Origin: Ctena decussata
Lineage: Eukaryota; Mollusca; Bivalvia; Lucinida; Lucinidae
Reading direction: 5' to 3'
Assembly: GCA_963989385.1 (NCBI GenBank)
Contig: OZ022501.1
Location: forward strand, 21,228,102-21,292,101
DNA: 64,000 bases
Shown here: piece by piece, positions 55,440-64,000 of the stretch
How positions within the stretch are numbered: the stretch's first letter is position 1
How the letters are laid out: each line of letters opens with the position of its first letter
Notes under the pieces: generated by a model
Seen by the model: only the letters and a program-made list of their open reading frames with translations
Databases searched by the model: none
Told to the model about the DNA's origin: nothing
Program-made: the position numbers and the translations under genes

Positions 55440-56330
55440 TGACACCATTACCATATAGTCTTGCCACAGCTGGTGGTTTCCTCAACATGACAGACAAGGC
55501 CGAAGGCTTTCATTATCTCAAGAAAGATACTGAGAACTCAGCGCTGCCTCCCGGTGAAAACACTATCGTGATAGAAGATGGAAATACATTATTCCATTAC
55601 TTACGTGAACTCCCGGGCAACTTCAAGCAGATCTGCCACAAGCTGTTGGAAATGCTGGTGAAGACCTCTGTTGTGATATTCAGTACAGACATGTACTATC
55701 CCGAACCTAAGCTCTGGAGTGACGACGAAGTGGTTGTGGAGATAAGTTGATCATGCAAGGAGAAATGACCAAACGCCCTACAGACAGGAAAGCATTTCTA
55801 ACCAATGAAAACTAATTAAACTGCTTCAGAAACACTCAAGATTCCAGAATGTGATCGCTAAGCTTGGAGAGCTGGAAGCATTCACCTGTGTTATCTACGG
55901 GAGGAGCAGATCGACAAGTGTAAATGAACTGCGGTGCATTCTCATCAAAGAGAAATGTAAATGGAAAGATGGAGCAATGAACCTTACAAAAATGTTGACC
56001 TCTGCAGCCTTCCATCATGTCGGAAAGCCTTGGTACAGCACATTCATAGGATGAACTATCAAATGGGGATATTGAGGCGTGCTGATATCCCAATCATCGA
56101 GTTTCCTCGTCCTACTGAAGGTCATGGCTGGACTTTAAATGATGCAGGAGAAATGATGCCAGCATGGTATGAAACATAGTCTCTGCCTAACATCCTGGTT
56201 GAAGAAATGACTGTTCTAGATGTAGAGGAATCAGATGATGACTATGAGGGTAACGGGCCAGCCCTGGATGAGAGTGATTCGGATGATGATTATTACTGAT
56301 TATATGAACCTGATAGGTGACAGTGGTTTA
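55440..56330 (+). pseudogene. PIN/FEN-like nuclease-family protein, inverted partner copy with internal deletion
   Basis: The plus strand encodes the N-terminal segment missing from the minus-strand copy (55,445-55,750: GENTIVIEDGNTLFHYLREL, then VVIFSTDMYYPE). After stops it jumps at about 55,810 straight to QKHSRFQNVIAKLG and the C-terminal region (IYGRSRSTSVNELRCILIKE, EGHGWTLNDAGEMMPAWYE), ending in the same acidic tail near 56,300. The metal-site core is deleted. The two copies therefore cover different parts of one protein. Their shared part is ~90% identical. Confidence 0.65.
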
Positions 56331-56345
56331 AATCACCGTTCTTTT

Positions 56346-56430
56346 ATATGACCCGCGACACGACAAGACCAACAAAGTGAAAGTGCGCGCAGAAAAAACT
56401 CAGATCAGTGTGGGCTGCCGCAGACTTTGG
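56346..56430. mobile_element. Half copy of the GAGCCGTGAC MITE (copy 3)
   Basis: ACCCGCGACACGACAAGACC to about 56,430 matches one arm of the MITE at 54,123. It lies at the same distance after the nuclease gene end as the minus-strand copy, so it was duplicated together with that gene. Confidence 0.75.
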
Positions 56431-56504
56431 CGTCATATTCCTCTGCAAAGATAGATACCAACCGTGTTGAGGCAGTATTCTACGGGCTTTCAACTAAATA
56501 CTGA

Positions 56505-56660
56505 ATCAGCAATTTCTTCCTTCGAGAACAGCGAAAAGAAGTCATAGTCAGTGTCTGCTCTAATTTGGATATATTGTGCGTTTTTCCTACAGGATTTGGA
56601 AAGAGCGAGTGTTTCATTCTGCCGACATTGATTCTTAAAAGAGGCGAGTTTTTACCTGTT
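56505..56660 (+). pseudogene. RecQ-like helicase motif I fragment
   Basis: One frame reads LREQRKEVIVSVCSNLDILC, then VFPTGFGKSECFILPTLIL. REQ matches the RecQ Q-motif side, and PTGFGKS is a Walker A box. That is about 45 residues of the ATP-binding domain of RecQ/DEAD-type helicases. No later motif is found, and an intron or decay could explain the end. It lies ~200 bp after the PIN-like nuclease pair. Confidence 0.65.
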
Positions 56661-57400
56661 TACTTTTACTTTTTAAGCATACACATTTTGTTACTACAGA
56701 GTAGATCAACCTATTTTCAGAGAGGAGACTGGCTCTGTGAGCGCTTAATTTTTTTTCGTAAGAAATTCTAGTTCAGCGATCATTGAAGGCAGCCCCGGAT
56801 CCGAGGGGGTTTGGCTTTGGGGCTTCTGTTCCTTCATCTGGGCTTCTGTGTTATGCAGGTGGACCACCACAGAATAAGGTTTGTTTGATGACAGTTTGAG
56901 ATAATGTATCCATGGTAAGATATGGTTAGATTAAAGTATATGTTGCCGATCTCGGCGAGGCGATTTTAATGAGTTATCACAACATGTACATACACGTATG
57001 TTGATAAGTTACATCTCATGTCTGCATGTCTCAATGTTTATATATTTGATAAAATCCAGACAGATGATCGTATGAATCTTCTCTCTAAAACTTCTACCGC
57101 CTTCACAAATGAATCAGCTGCATAACCTAATGATAACAATGTTTTCACGGGACCTGCAATTCTTTAGGCCCTAGAAGTATCTTGGAATTATCAGAAAAAA
57201 ATCATTATCAAATAAATCGCTGTCAGCTTCGTCGGTACTTCCCTTAGGCTTTGCAGTGTTTCCAATATGTACCAACTCCAACGTCACGGATGACGTCAAA
57301 ACACATGCTTTTACGCATCAACTTGTGTATGATGAAACATGCTGATTCAACTTTCTGAGTGCAAAAATTAATCATCGTTGAACGTCGCTTACAAGAGGAG
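56661..57400. other. No gene or repeat recognised
   Basis: AT-rich with chance ORFs only. Confidence 0.4.
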
Positions 57401-57403
57401 CGG

Positions 57404-57560
57404 TATAATCTATTAGAATACCCCGAAAGCAGGTACAGTGACTAAACGTGGTGGTCTTGATCCTGGACTGGAAGGCAGGTCTACAATCTGTTAGAATTCC
57501 CCGAAAACAGGTACAGTGACTATACGTGGTGGTCTGGATCCTGGACTAGAAGACAGGTCT
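57404..57560 (+). repeat. ~78 bp imperfect tandem duplication
   Basis: CAGGTACAGTGACTA, CGTGGTGGTCT and ATCCTGGACT occur twice at a spacing of about 78 bases. Confidence 0.8.
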
Positions 57561-58889
57561 AAATTTTCTTAATTTATAAACATGCCGTTTCTAGTATTAC
57601 AAAACAATTTTAAAACACTGCTTAAACAAAAATGTGGGTGTGAGTGATTTGATTTGGTGGTTTGGGGTATTTTGATGGTGGTTTGGGGCAATTTGGCGTA
57701 ATTCGACGGACCAATAAATTACTGATATTGTTAGATCTTAGGGGACTGTTTCGTACTGGCAATGTCAGATAAATCTTACTTTCCACAAAGGGTTAAAAAG
57801 CATGGTTGCTGTTATTGGATGAGGTATTTGAATGTTTCTTTAATTTGTAAGCTGGTAGGAAAATTAGTTATGTCTTTCGGAGAAGGATACGGACTTTCTG
57901 ATAGCTCCCATTGTCTGCTTGTTAAACACAAGCCAGGATTTCTGCGAGTCATACTGAAAAAGGTCTATGGTTATGGCGGGGTGGGGGGAGGGGGGGGAAT
58001 AGGACTCCATCCGAGATTTTTTTTCTTTAGGTACGTATTTGAGAATCAAAGTGATATATGTCAACTGGCAGTGTTGTGCAGGCATTTCACCGGAATGTGA
58101 TGTGCTTTGTCAATATGCTACTTTTTCGCACTAGATACAGGGTGGGTGTGGTAATGTAAAATGCCATGACAGTTTCTGAGGATGGTGATGCACATGTTGT
58201 ATTTATGCTTCATTTAGTTTTTGTTCACAGTGAATTCACATTAAACCAGTGAAAGCCTGGCTTTAAGTGCATGTTATTTCATTTTTCCTTTTAGAGTCGT
58301 TCAAAAACTGTTCGTGGTCACGGACAAAAATGCCAGTTTTTACTGTCCCGAGGCCTCGGTTAGTGGAGAGTTTGGGCTACTCTTCTTTATTTTGTGACCA
58401 TTTGAATCTTCGGATGGATGGACAATTTGTGATTTTAAATCTTTTTAAACAGTATTTGTCCCATCAAGATGATGAAAGGCTGTTGGCAGTGGGCCATGGT
58501 TTATTATTGAAAAAGATTCTGCGTCAGGGAATCAAACACAGAACTGCTACATCAGCAGGCCAGCACTTAAGCCATTCAGCTTTAGGGACTCCTTTAATCT
58601 TGGGACTTTTCAGCACTGAGTGGACTATTGAATCCTAATATAAGATCAAGGATATACGTGGCAGTGATATTTTAATATATATATCCTTTTCAATTTAAAT
58701 TGAGCAAAACGTTGAACCTACATTGGCACATTGTCTAACAGCAGATGTGTATGAGTTTCAGATTACTGGACAGAAGAATACATCTTTTGTTGATTCACCA
58801 TTAAGAAGTCTAATGTTTGGCCTCAGCAGTGGACTCGCACAGAGAAACGTATCATCAGAGTGCATTCTGTATATTTTTTTTTACCAAAT
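57561..58889. other. ORF-bearing but unrecognised stretch
   Basis: Two plus-strand frames, 57,762-58,100 (112 codons) and 58,267-58,638 (123 codons), match no family I know. The first contains a Gly-rich run from GTGGGGGGAGGGGG (~57,980). They are longer than chance average but have no motif; I do not call them genes. Confidence 0.35.
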
Positions 58890-58997
58890 TTCATACACAG
58901 CCTCATCGGGCTGAGGGAACGAAAATTGTCTTGCTCACATGACCAACATGGCCACCATACTCAGGTGAGCGATTCAGGGCCTCATGGCCCTCTTGTT
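58890..58997 (+). mobile_element. End fragment of pearl/HINE-like family 1 (CAGGTGAGC end)
   Basis: ACATGACCAACATGGCCACC and CAGGTGAGCGATTCAGGGCC followed by CTCTTGTT match the right end at 15,580-15,614. Confidence 0.8.
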
Positions 58998-59605
58998 CGA
59001 TTTTGCAAATCCCTGAATGCAGAATTGCTCGATAGTCATCAGATTTAATCATTTTAAGGTAAGCAGACTGTAATAAGTTTAAAACTCATAGCACTTTTTG
59101 AAGCTATGGCCGACCAAACTGACACACTATCATTTCTCTATGGGAAACTACTTTCATTGTAAGGGTAGTTTGACTTAAAGCCTCGACTTGGTCAAGACAA
59201 ATGCTATATAGTTTCAAACTTCGTGTGTATAAAACTTGCAAAATGAATAAAATGGAAGGTAGAAATGATTTATTTTATCAAATGTTTGAAATGTTCCAGA
59301 AATCGCAGGGTAAAAGTTTGACCCCATATTTTTTTCTTTCGAGTATACTATCTATATAATTTCTGTACCTCTAAAGCATCTTGTTTCTTGCAGGATTACT
59401 TCATGGAAGATACAGTGTTGTATTTTCAAGTCCAGAAGCACTGTTATCTAAGATATGGCGAAGGATGTTGACCTTGACCTCTGGTGTCTCTAAGGAGAAT
59501 CCGTGTATGTTAGCCTGTGATTAGGCTCAATGCATTACAAAACTGTATGCTACATATTACTGACACACACCACCACCACAAAACTAAGTGAGGCCATCAT
59601 TTTTA

Positions 59606-59670
59606 TCTCACCTGAGCCAGCGGCTCCGGGAGAGCTTATAGGATAGGCAGGCTCCCTCGTCAGCCCGTTC
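59606..59670 (+). mobile_element. Start fragment of pearl/HINE-like family 1
   Basis: CTCACCTGAGCCAGCGGCTC and GAGCTTATAGGATAGG match the left end at 6,786. No core repeats follow. Confidence 0.75.
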
Positions 59671-60436
59671 GTAATTTCACACTATACCTACATATTTCCG
59701 AAAATCTGAACCACCAATATTTTGTTATAAAGATAATAAACCCGTTCGAAACATTATATTTAATTTCAATCAACTTGTTTCAGATCTTGACATTCATGCT
59801 AACACCCCTTAGTCATGAGACTGTAAAGATTCTAAATTCATTTATCCGGCAGCTGGTCATGTTGTAACTGGAAATTAAAAAATCATTTCAGATTCAAGAA
59901 TTCGTTACATTGTTTGTAAGGGCCCTAAATACAGATTTCCTTCCCGCATTTTTTTCAAAAACTGTAGGGAAGAAATAGCATCTGCATTAAATGAGTTCGG
60001 TGATCGATGGTGTAAACGAGAGATAGTGAGCCTCACGCTGTACAATCATGGAAAGTAAGCATCTTCAATATAGTAGATAAACGTATAAAATTGTATACCT
60101 CAATTCACTTTTCGACATCTACAGCGAGGTATCCAAGAATTTCATAGAAATTCAGCAGACAAGGCCGCAAACAACGTTGTTGTTTGGCGGCTACATTACA
60201 TTTACACTTTAAACCAGGAACTAGGCGGTACAAGGGCCTACAAAGAGACATCTGCAGAAGAGAATTCTGTAGAGAAAGGACACTGTAGCCATTTGTCCCT
60301 TAAGTTTCTGTTAATGTTAAGGAACGCAAACATAGGCTTCCTACGATGTTTTGGTTACCAAAGCTTCATACAACTAGAAATATGTCCATAGGCACGGATG
60401 CCCCCGCTTGGATCAAGAGAAGTGTGCGTGTGTGTT
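59671..60436. other. No gene or repeat recognised
   Basis: AT-rich; nothing supported. Confidence 0.4.
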
Positions 60437-60450
60437 GGGGGGATGGACGG

Positions 60451-60645
60451 TTGGTTGGTTGATTTGATGCTTAACGTCCACGGTAAACAACTAAGGTCAT
60501 GTCGGGACGGTCAGTTAACCTAAGCACACTATTCCTGGGCAGGCTTAGACCTCCTAAGCGGTTAACCAGTACTAAGTGCACATACTTTCGCCAGTAACTG
60601 ACAACTACCCTTCTTGAATCAGCGGAAGGAGAAACGAAAGTATGT
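60451..60645 (-). mobile_element. SINE (family 1), 5'-truncated, 14 bp target duplication
   Basis: It is the body of family 1 in reverse, from the ATCA tail at the left to the CATACTTTCGTTTCTCC segment at the right. The tRNA head is absent. GGGGGGATGGACGG is duplicated exactly at 60,437-60,450 and 60,646-60,659, so the truncation occurred on insertion. Confidence 0.92.
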
Positions 60646-60779
60646 GGGGGGATGGACGGAGGTGTCATGACTGTGATATGTGATAGCATTCTATATCTCA
60701 TCACAGAAATGGATGCCATGCAACTTTCCAAAAGAAATAGCCCGGAAACAAGTATCTTTTCAAAATCTAACAAACAGAA

Positions 60780-61360
60780 ACCATTTTTGTATATAATGAA
60801 TTCGACAAAGGGCTAGAACTCCCATAATAATCGACGGATTTTACCCTGCATCGAACTTGACCTGTATTTTATGACTATATACCTGTGTATTAAATATAAA
60901 TTCAATACACCAATGCTTACAAAAGATATCGAATGGAAACCTTTTTTTCATACAAAATGAAGTCGAAAAAGGGCCATAACTCCCACAAAAATCGACGGAT
61001 TTTGCCCAACATCAAACTTGACCTGTATTTTATGATTATATACCTGTGTATTAAATACGAATTCAATACACCAATGCTTTCAAAAGATATCGAACGGAAA
61101 CCTTTTTTTTTCATACAAAATGAAGTCGAAAAAGGGCCATAACTCCCACAATAATAGACGGACTTTACCCAACATCAAACTTGACCTGTATCTTATAATT
61201 ATATAGCTGTGTATAAAATAAGAATTCAATACACCAATGTTTTCAAAAGATATCGAACGGAAACCATTTCGTACGCTACATCCGTATGTTACGTACATAT
61301 GCTACAGGGGTGATACTATATGCCCCTTCCCCGCCATTTTCAATGGCGGGGGCATAAAAA
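60780..61360 (+). mobile_element. Hairpin-ended ~160 bp core-repeat element (3 units)
   Basis: Units begin near 60,808, 60,970 and 61,132 with AAAAAGGGCCATAACTCCCA, CGACGGAtttTgCCCAACAT-type words and GAATTCAATACACCAATG. A stem GCCCCTTCCCCGCC/GGCGGGGGC (61,322-61,353) and ATAAAAAC end it. The core word AAAGGGCCATAACTCC is shared with 40,890-42,885. Confidence 0.8.
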
Positions 61361-61580
61361 CGTATAAAGCACGATTGTTGCCAATTGTTCTTGTACTACA
61401 ACTGAACTTTCTAAATTATTAACCTTTTGTCTCACTGTTGTTAAAAATCATGTCATAAGGTACTGGGCATAAAAACGTATAAAGCACGATTGTTGCCAAT
61501 TGTTCTTGTACTACAACTGAACTTTCTAAATTATTAACCTTTTGTCTCACTGTTGTTAAAAATCATGTCATAAGGTACTG
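61350..61580 (+). repeat. 115 bp tandem duplication
   Basis: GGCATAAAAACGTATAAAGC starts near 61,351 and 61,466. The two copies look identical. It begins in the hairpin end of the preceding element. Confidence 0.9.
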
Positions 61581-61589
61581 TGAAAAAGT

Positions 61590-62760
61590 TTATTAAAGGT
61601 CAAGTAAAAAATGCTTTTGGTCTATTAAAAATTCTGATGAGGTAATTAATAAATTAAAGTTGAGAGGGTTCCGTGCGACCAGTTTGTCAACTTATTATTT
61701 TTCTACATTCGATACTACTTTGCCACATAATTTGATCAAGAAAAAAAATGATAGATTAAATTGAGTGGGCCTTCCAAAATTAAGGTTCACCTTTTCTTGC
61801 CTGTAACGAAAGAAACGCTTTCTATACTTCTGAACACCAAAACCGATATAAACTTTGGTCATGTAAAAATATGTGTGAAGCATAAATGTACCTTTTAAAT
61901 AATATTTACATAAGATTTGTAACTAATTTATATGTTGGTATTCCGATGGGTACTAACTGTGCTCCTCTTGTAGCGGATTTGTCTTTATTTTGCTATGAGA
62001 GAGATTTCATGGCTTCTCTTTCTAATGATAAATAATCTGAAATTATTGAAGCTTTAAACTCTACGATCTTTTAAAGACTGACAATCCTTACTTTGAAGGT
62101 ATGGTGAATCAAATTTATCCACCTGAGCTGCAGTTAAACAAAGCTAATGCAGCCGATACCGAAGCTCCATTTTTGGGTTTACATTTATCTGTTTCAAATG
62201 GATTTGTTTCATTCAAAATTTACGATAAACGCGATGACTTTGATTTTGACAGTAAATTTTCCATTTTTGCATCGTGATGTTCCCCGTTCTACCTCTTACG
62301 GGGTTTACATTTCTCAACTTATTCGGTTTGCTGGAGTGTCTAGTCATGTGACTGACTTCAATGCCCGTAATAAAATTTTAACTGCTTAGCTTCTCCAAAA
62401 AAGCTATAGATATCATAAACTTCAAAAAGCATTTTCAAAATTCTTTCGCCGACACTATGCATTGGTTTCTAAATTCACTGTCAAAATAAAAAGTCTTTTG
62501 CAACAGGGCCTACCGGAACCAGAATTTTATGGTGACTTAGTCTTTAATTAAAAAAATTGTAGGTAAGTCTGATTTTTCTGATCAGTTCAGGAAAATTATT
62601 GTTCGTTACAAACGTATTGATATAATAATATAAATGTAATGCTACAGTCTGAATGTTTAGTGGTTAACCCAATTATGCTTCAAAACTTTGCTTCCCTCTT
62701 TAATTGCACGTCGGCTGGACAGGCATCAGACTCAATGATGGGCCCGACATGAAGCTACTT
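61590..62760 (+). pseudogene. RT-element family X: reverse transcriptase, catalytic box deleted
   Basis: Across frame changes it reads FSTFDTTLPHNLIKK (~61,690), GIPMGTNCAPLVADL (61,937-61,982), FCYERDFMASL and then, at about 62,062, passes straight into DLLKTDNPYFEGMVNQIYPP. Related copies have Tyr-Leu-Asp-Asp before that Leu-Leu, so about 12 bases covering the first part of the catalytic box are gone. Downstream are LHLSVSNGFVSFKIYDKRDD, GVYISQLIRFAGVSSHVTDF and the C-terminal part to ~62,750. This is the most complete copy of the family here. The family is a non-LTR or Penelope-like RT group that I do not assign further. Confidence 0.82.
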
Positions 62761-62955
62761 AGTTTACAGCATCTTGACAAAAGTGAGTCAACTTTTTTAA
62801 TGGCGAGAGGTCATAACGTCATCGCCGTATTTTAATCATACAAGTAAAATTGTTATGGTCTATTAGACTCCAAGGGAAGCAACTCGTATTGGCTTGGTGG
62901 GACCGGAAGAAGGAGCGAATTTTCGTCTGTTTACATCCGCAACGGTACCAAATGT
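62761..62955. other. Probable 5' flank of the Tc1 element, no end found
   Basis: The left TIR of the Tc1 element should be here. I cannot find it because its partner lies beyond the window. Confidence 0.35.
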
Positions 62956-62959
62956 CAAC

Positions 62960-63957
62960 ATGGGGAAGCACGGTAACGAAATGGCAGAAGATGAGAAGAA
63001 AGTGATTGTGTCAATGATTGAAGCAGGCAGCAGAGCATCGGAAATTGCAGAAGTACTCGAAGATCTAAATCTACAGTGTCAAGGTTTTTGAAACGCTTTT
63101 GGGACAGAGGTAACACGGAAAACCGTCACCGCAGTGGGCGGCCTAAAAATGTGAGTACTCGTAGGCTGAGGACACTTTCAAGGATAGTTAAAGCGGACAG
63201 GAGACAACCTTTGCATGGACATTCGGCCAAATTTAATGAGTCAACATCTGAAAAGTGTTCTGTGAGAACAGTACAGAGAAATCTCCATGCGTTAGGTTAT
63301 AAGAGGCACTCTGTCAGGAAGCGGATCAACATCAGGGTAGTCAACAGAAGGCGGCGCGTTTACTGGTGTAGGACTAAATTAAATTTGGAAAGTGGATCGT
63401 GAGTGGAAGAAAGTCATTTTCAGCGATGAAATAATGATAGACTTAAAACCAGATGGACACTTAAAAGTTTGGCGCAAAGCAAATGAAAAGTGGAGACCCG
63501 AGTGTTTAGGTTACGTGGCTGCCAGACCTGGTGTTACCCTAAAGTTGATGGTGTGGGGGTTAATGTGTTTCACAGGAGTCGGCATGTTAGCTTTTATGGA
63601 TGGAAATATGTACTCAGAAAAATACATTGACACCCTAGAAAATTACTTATGGTCATCCATTGCAAAGCATTTTATTGACGATTCATGGGTGTTCCAAGAA
63701 GACAATGCACCATCTCACAAGTCCCGACTATTACAAGCCTGGAAGGAAACCAATAATATTCCAGTTCTAATGTGGCCAGCTCAGTCCCCAGATCTAAGCC
63801 CCATTGAGAATTTATGGTTACTGATGAAAAAAAACGGTGAAATCTCAGCTTTACCGGATTAACACCCCAGAAGACTTGAAAACTGTCATTATGACTACCT
63901 GGAATAACATCCCTTAAGCATATATTCAAAGACTTTATGCTACACTTCCTCTCCGTG
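62960..63957 (+). pseudogene. Tc1-type (DD34E) transposase with three frameshifts
   Basis: The ATG at 62,960 opens MGKHGNEMAEDEKKVIVSMI, the first helix-turn-helix. A frameshift near 63,060 leads to STVSRFLKRFWDRG and SGRPKNVSTRRLRTL, with the GRPK linker. KWKKV-like and KVIFSDEIMI with the first catalytic Asp follow a second shift near 63,390. QEDNAPSHKSRL has the second Asp, and 34 residues later SPDLSPIENLW has the Glu, so the triad is DD34E. A third shift near 63,830 leads to INTPEDLKTVIMTTWN. All three catalytic acids are intact. The protein cuts and pastes its element at TA sites. Confidence 0.92.
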
Positions 63958-64000
63958 ATTATGACTACCTGGAATAACATCCCTTAAGCATATATTCAAA
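63888..64000 (+). repeat. 70 bp tandem duplication at the transposase 3' end
   Basis: ATTATGACTACCTGGAATAA starts at 63,888 and 63,958. The second copy runs off the window. It duplicates the C-terminal codons of the Tc1 transposase. Confidence 0.9.

Noticed and set aside
57762..58638. Two plus-strand ORFs as host genes
   Set aside because: No motif, domain or splice context; left as unrecognised.

Overview
This window looks like eukaryotic, transposon-packed, gene-poor DNA, most likely from a bivalve mollusc. I infer that from the mix of repeats: pearl/HINE-like elements built from ~155-175 bp core repeats ending in GACGG-type microsatellites, bivalve-style tRNA-derived SINEs, Penelope-like elements with GIY-YIG domains, a bivalve-type reverse transcriptase family, and a MITE whose ends are common in bivalves. 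No intact host gene is visible. Nearly every coding trace is a decayed mobile-element gene broken by stops and frameshifts.

Bases 1-27,128 are best read as one old Gypsy-type LTR retrotransposon blown apart by later insertions. The end of its 5' LTR is at 1-159 and a ~94% identical copy closes it at about 26,985-27,128. Between them, in order and on the + strand, are the primer site, gag, protease, RT, RNase H, and an integrase split between ~6,578 and ~20,339. Inserted in it are a SINE, three copies of one TTAA-targeting MITE (one inside protease, one inside integrase, one near the 3' LTR), a second TTAA foldback MITE, and a ~13.8 kb block. That block holds a pearl/HINE-like element, itself split by a 7.07 kb TTAA foldback element, plus a minus-strand RT fragment, a SWIM zinc-finger remnant and more tandem-repeat elements. 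After the integrase come a zinc-finger exon-like ORF, a 1.5 kb TA-flanked foldback element and a ~640 bp polypurine tract.

Bases 27,129-34,000 hold a Myb/SANT-like fragment, a palindromic MITE, the 3' part of a pogo-like transposase with a PHD-like finger, a lone RT-element 3' UTR, and a hairpin-ended repeat split by a SINE with a 13 bp target duplication. Bases 34,050-39,330 are a nested Penelope-like cluster. Bases 39,600-49,800 are microsatellite, transposon-ORF scraps, two hairpin-ended tandem-repeat elements (one split by another TTAA element), a mariner-type MITE, a SINE and a reverse-oriented pearl-like element.

Bases 49,830-56,700 are the most rearranged part: a head-to-head palindrome of GIY-YIG endonuclease copies, a C2H2 zinc-finger pseudogene with a 139 bp tandem duplication, a hairpin-ended element, and an inverted pair of differently truncated PIN/FEN-like nuclease genes next to a RecQ-like helicase fragment, possibly an Academ-type transposon remnant. 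Bases 57,000-64,000 carry another core-repeat array, a truncated SINE, a dead RT gene and a Tc1-type transposase broken by three frameshifts.

Two patterns cut across the window. First, six insertions of at least four unrelated sequence families are flanked by TTAA, and several have long inverted arms; five are supported by a readable empty site. Second, seven element copies with different interiors end the same way: microsatellite, then GC hairpin, then an A-rich tail usually reading ATAAAA.
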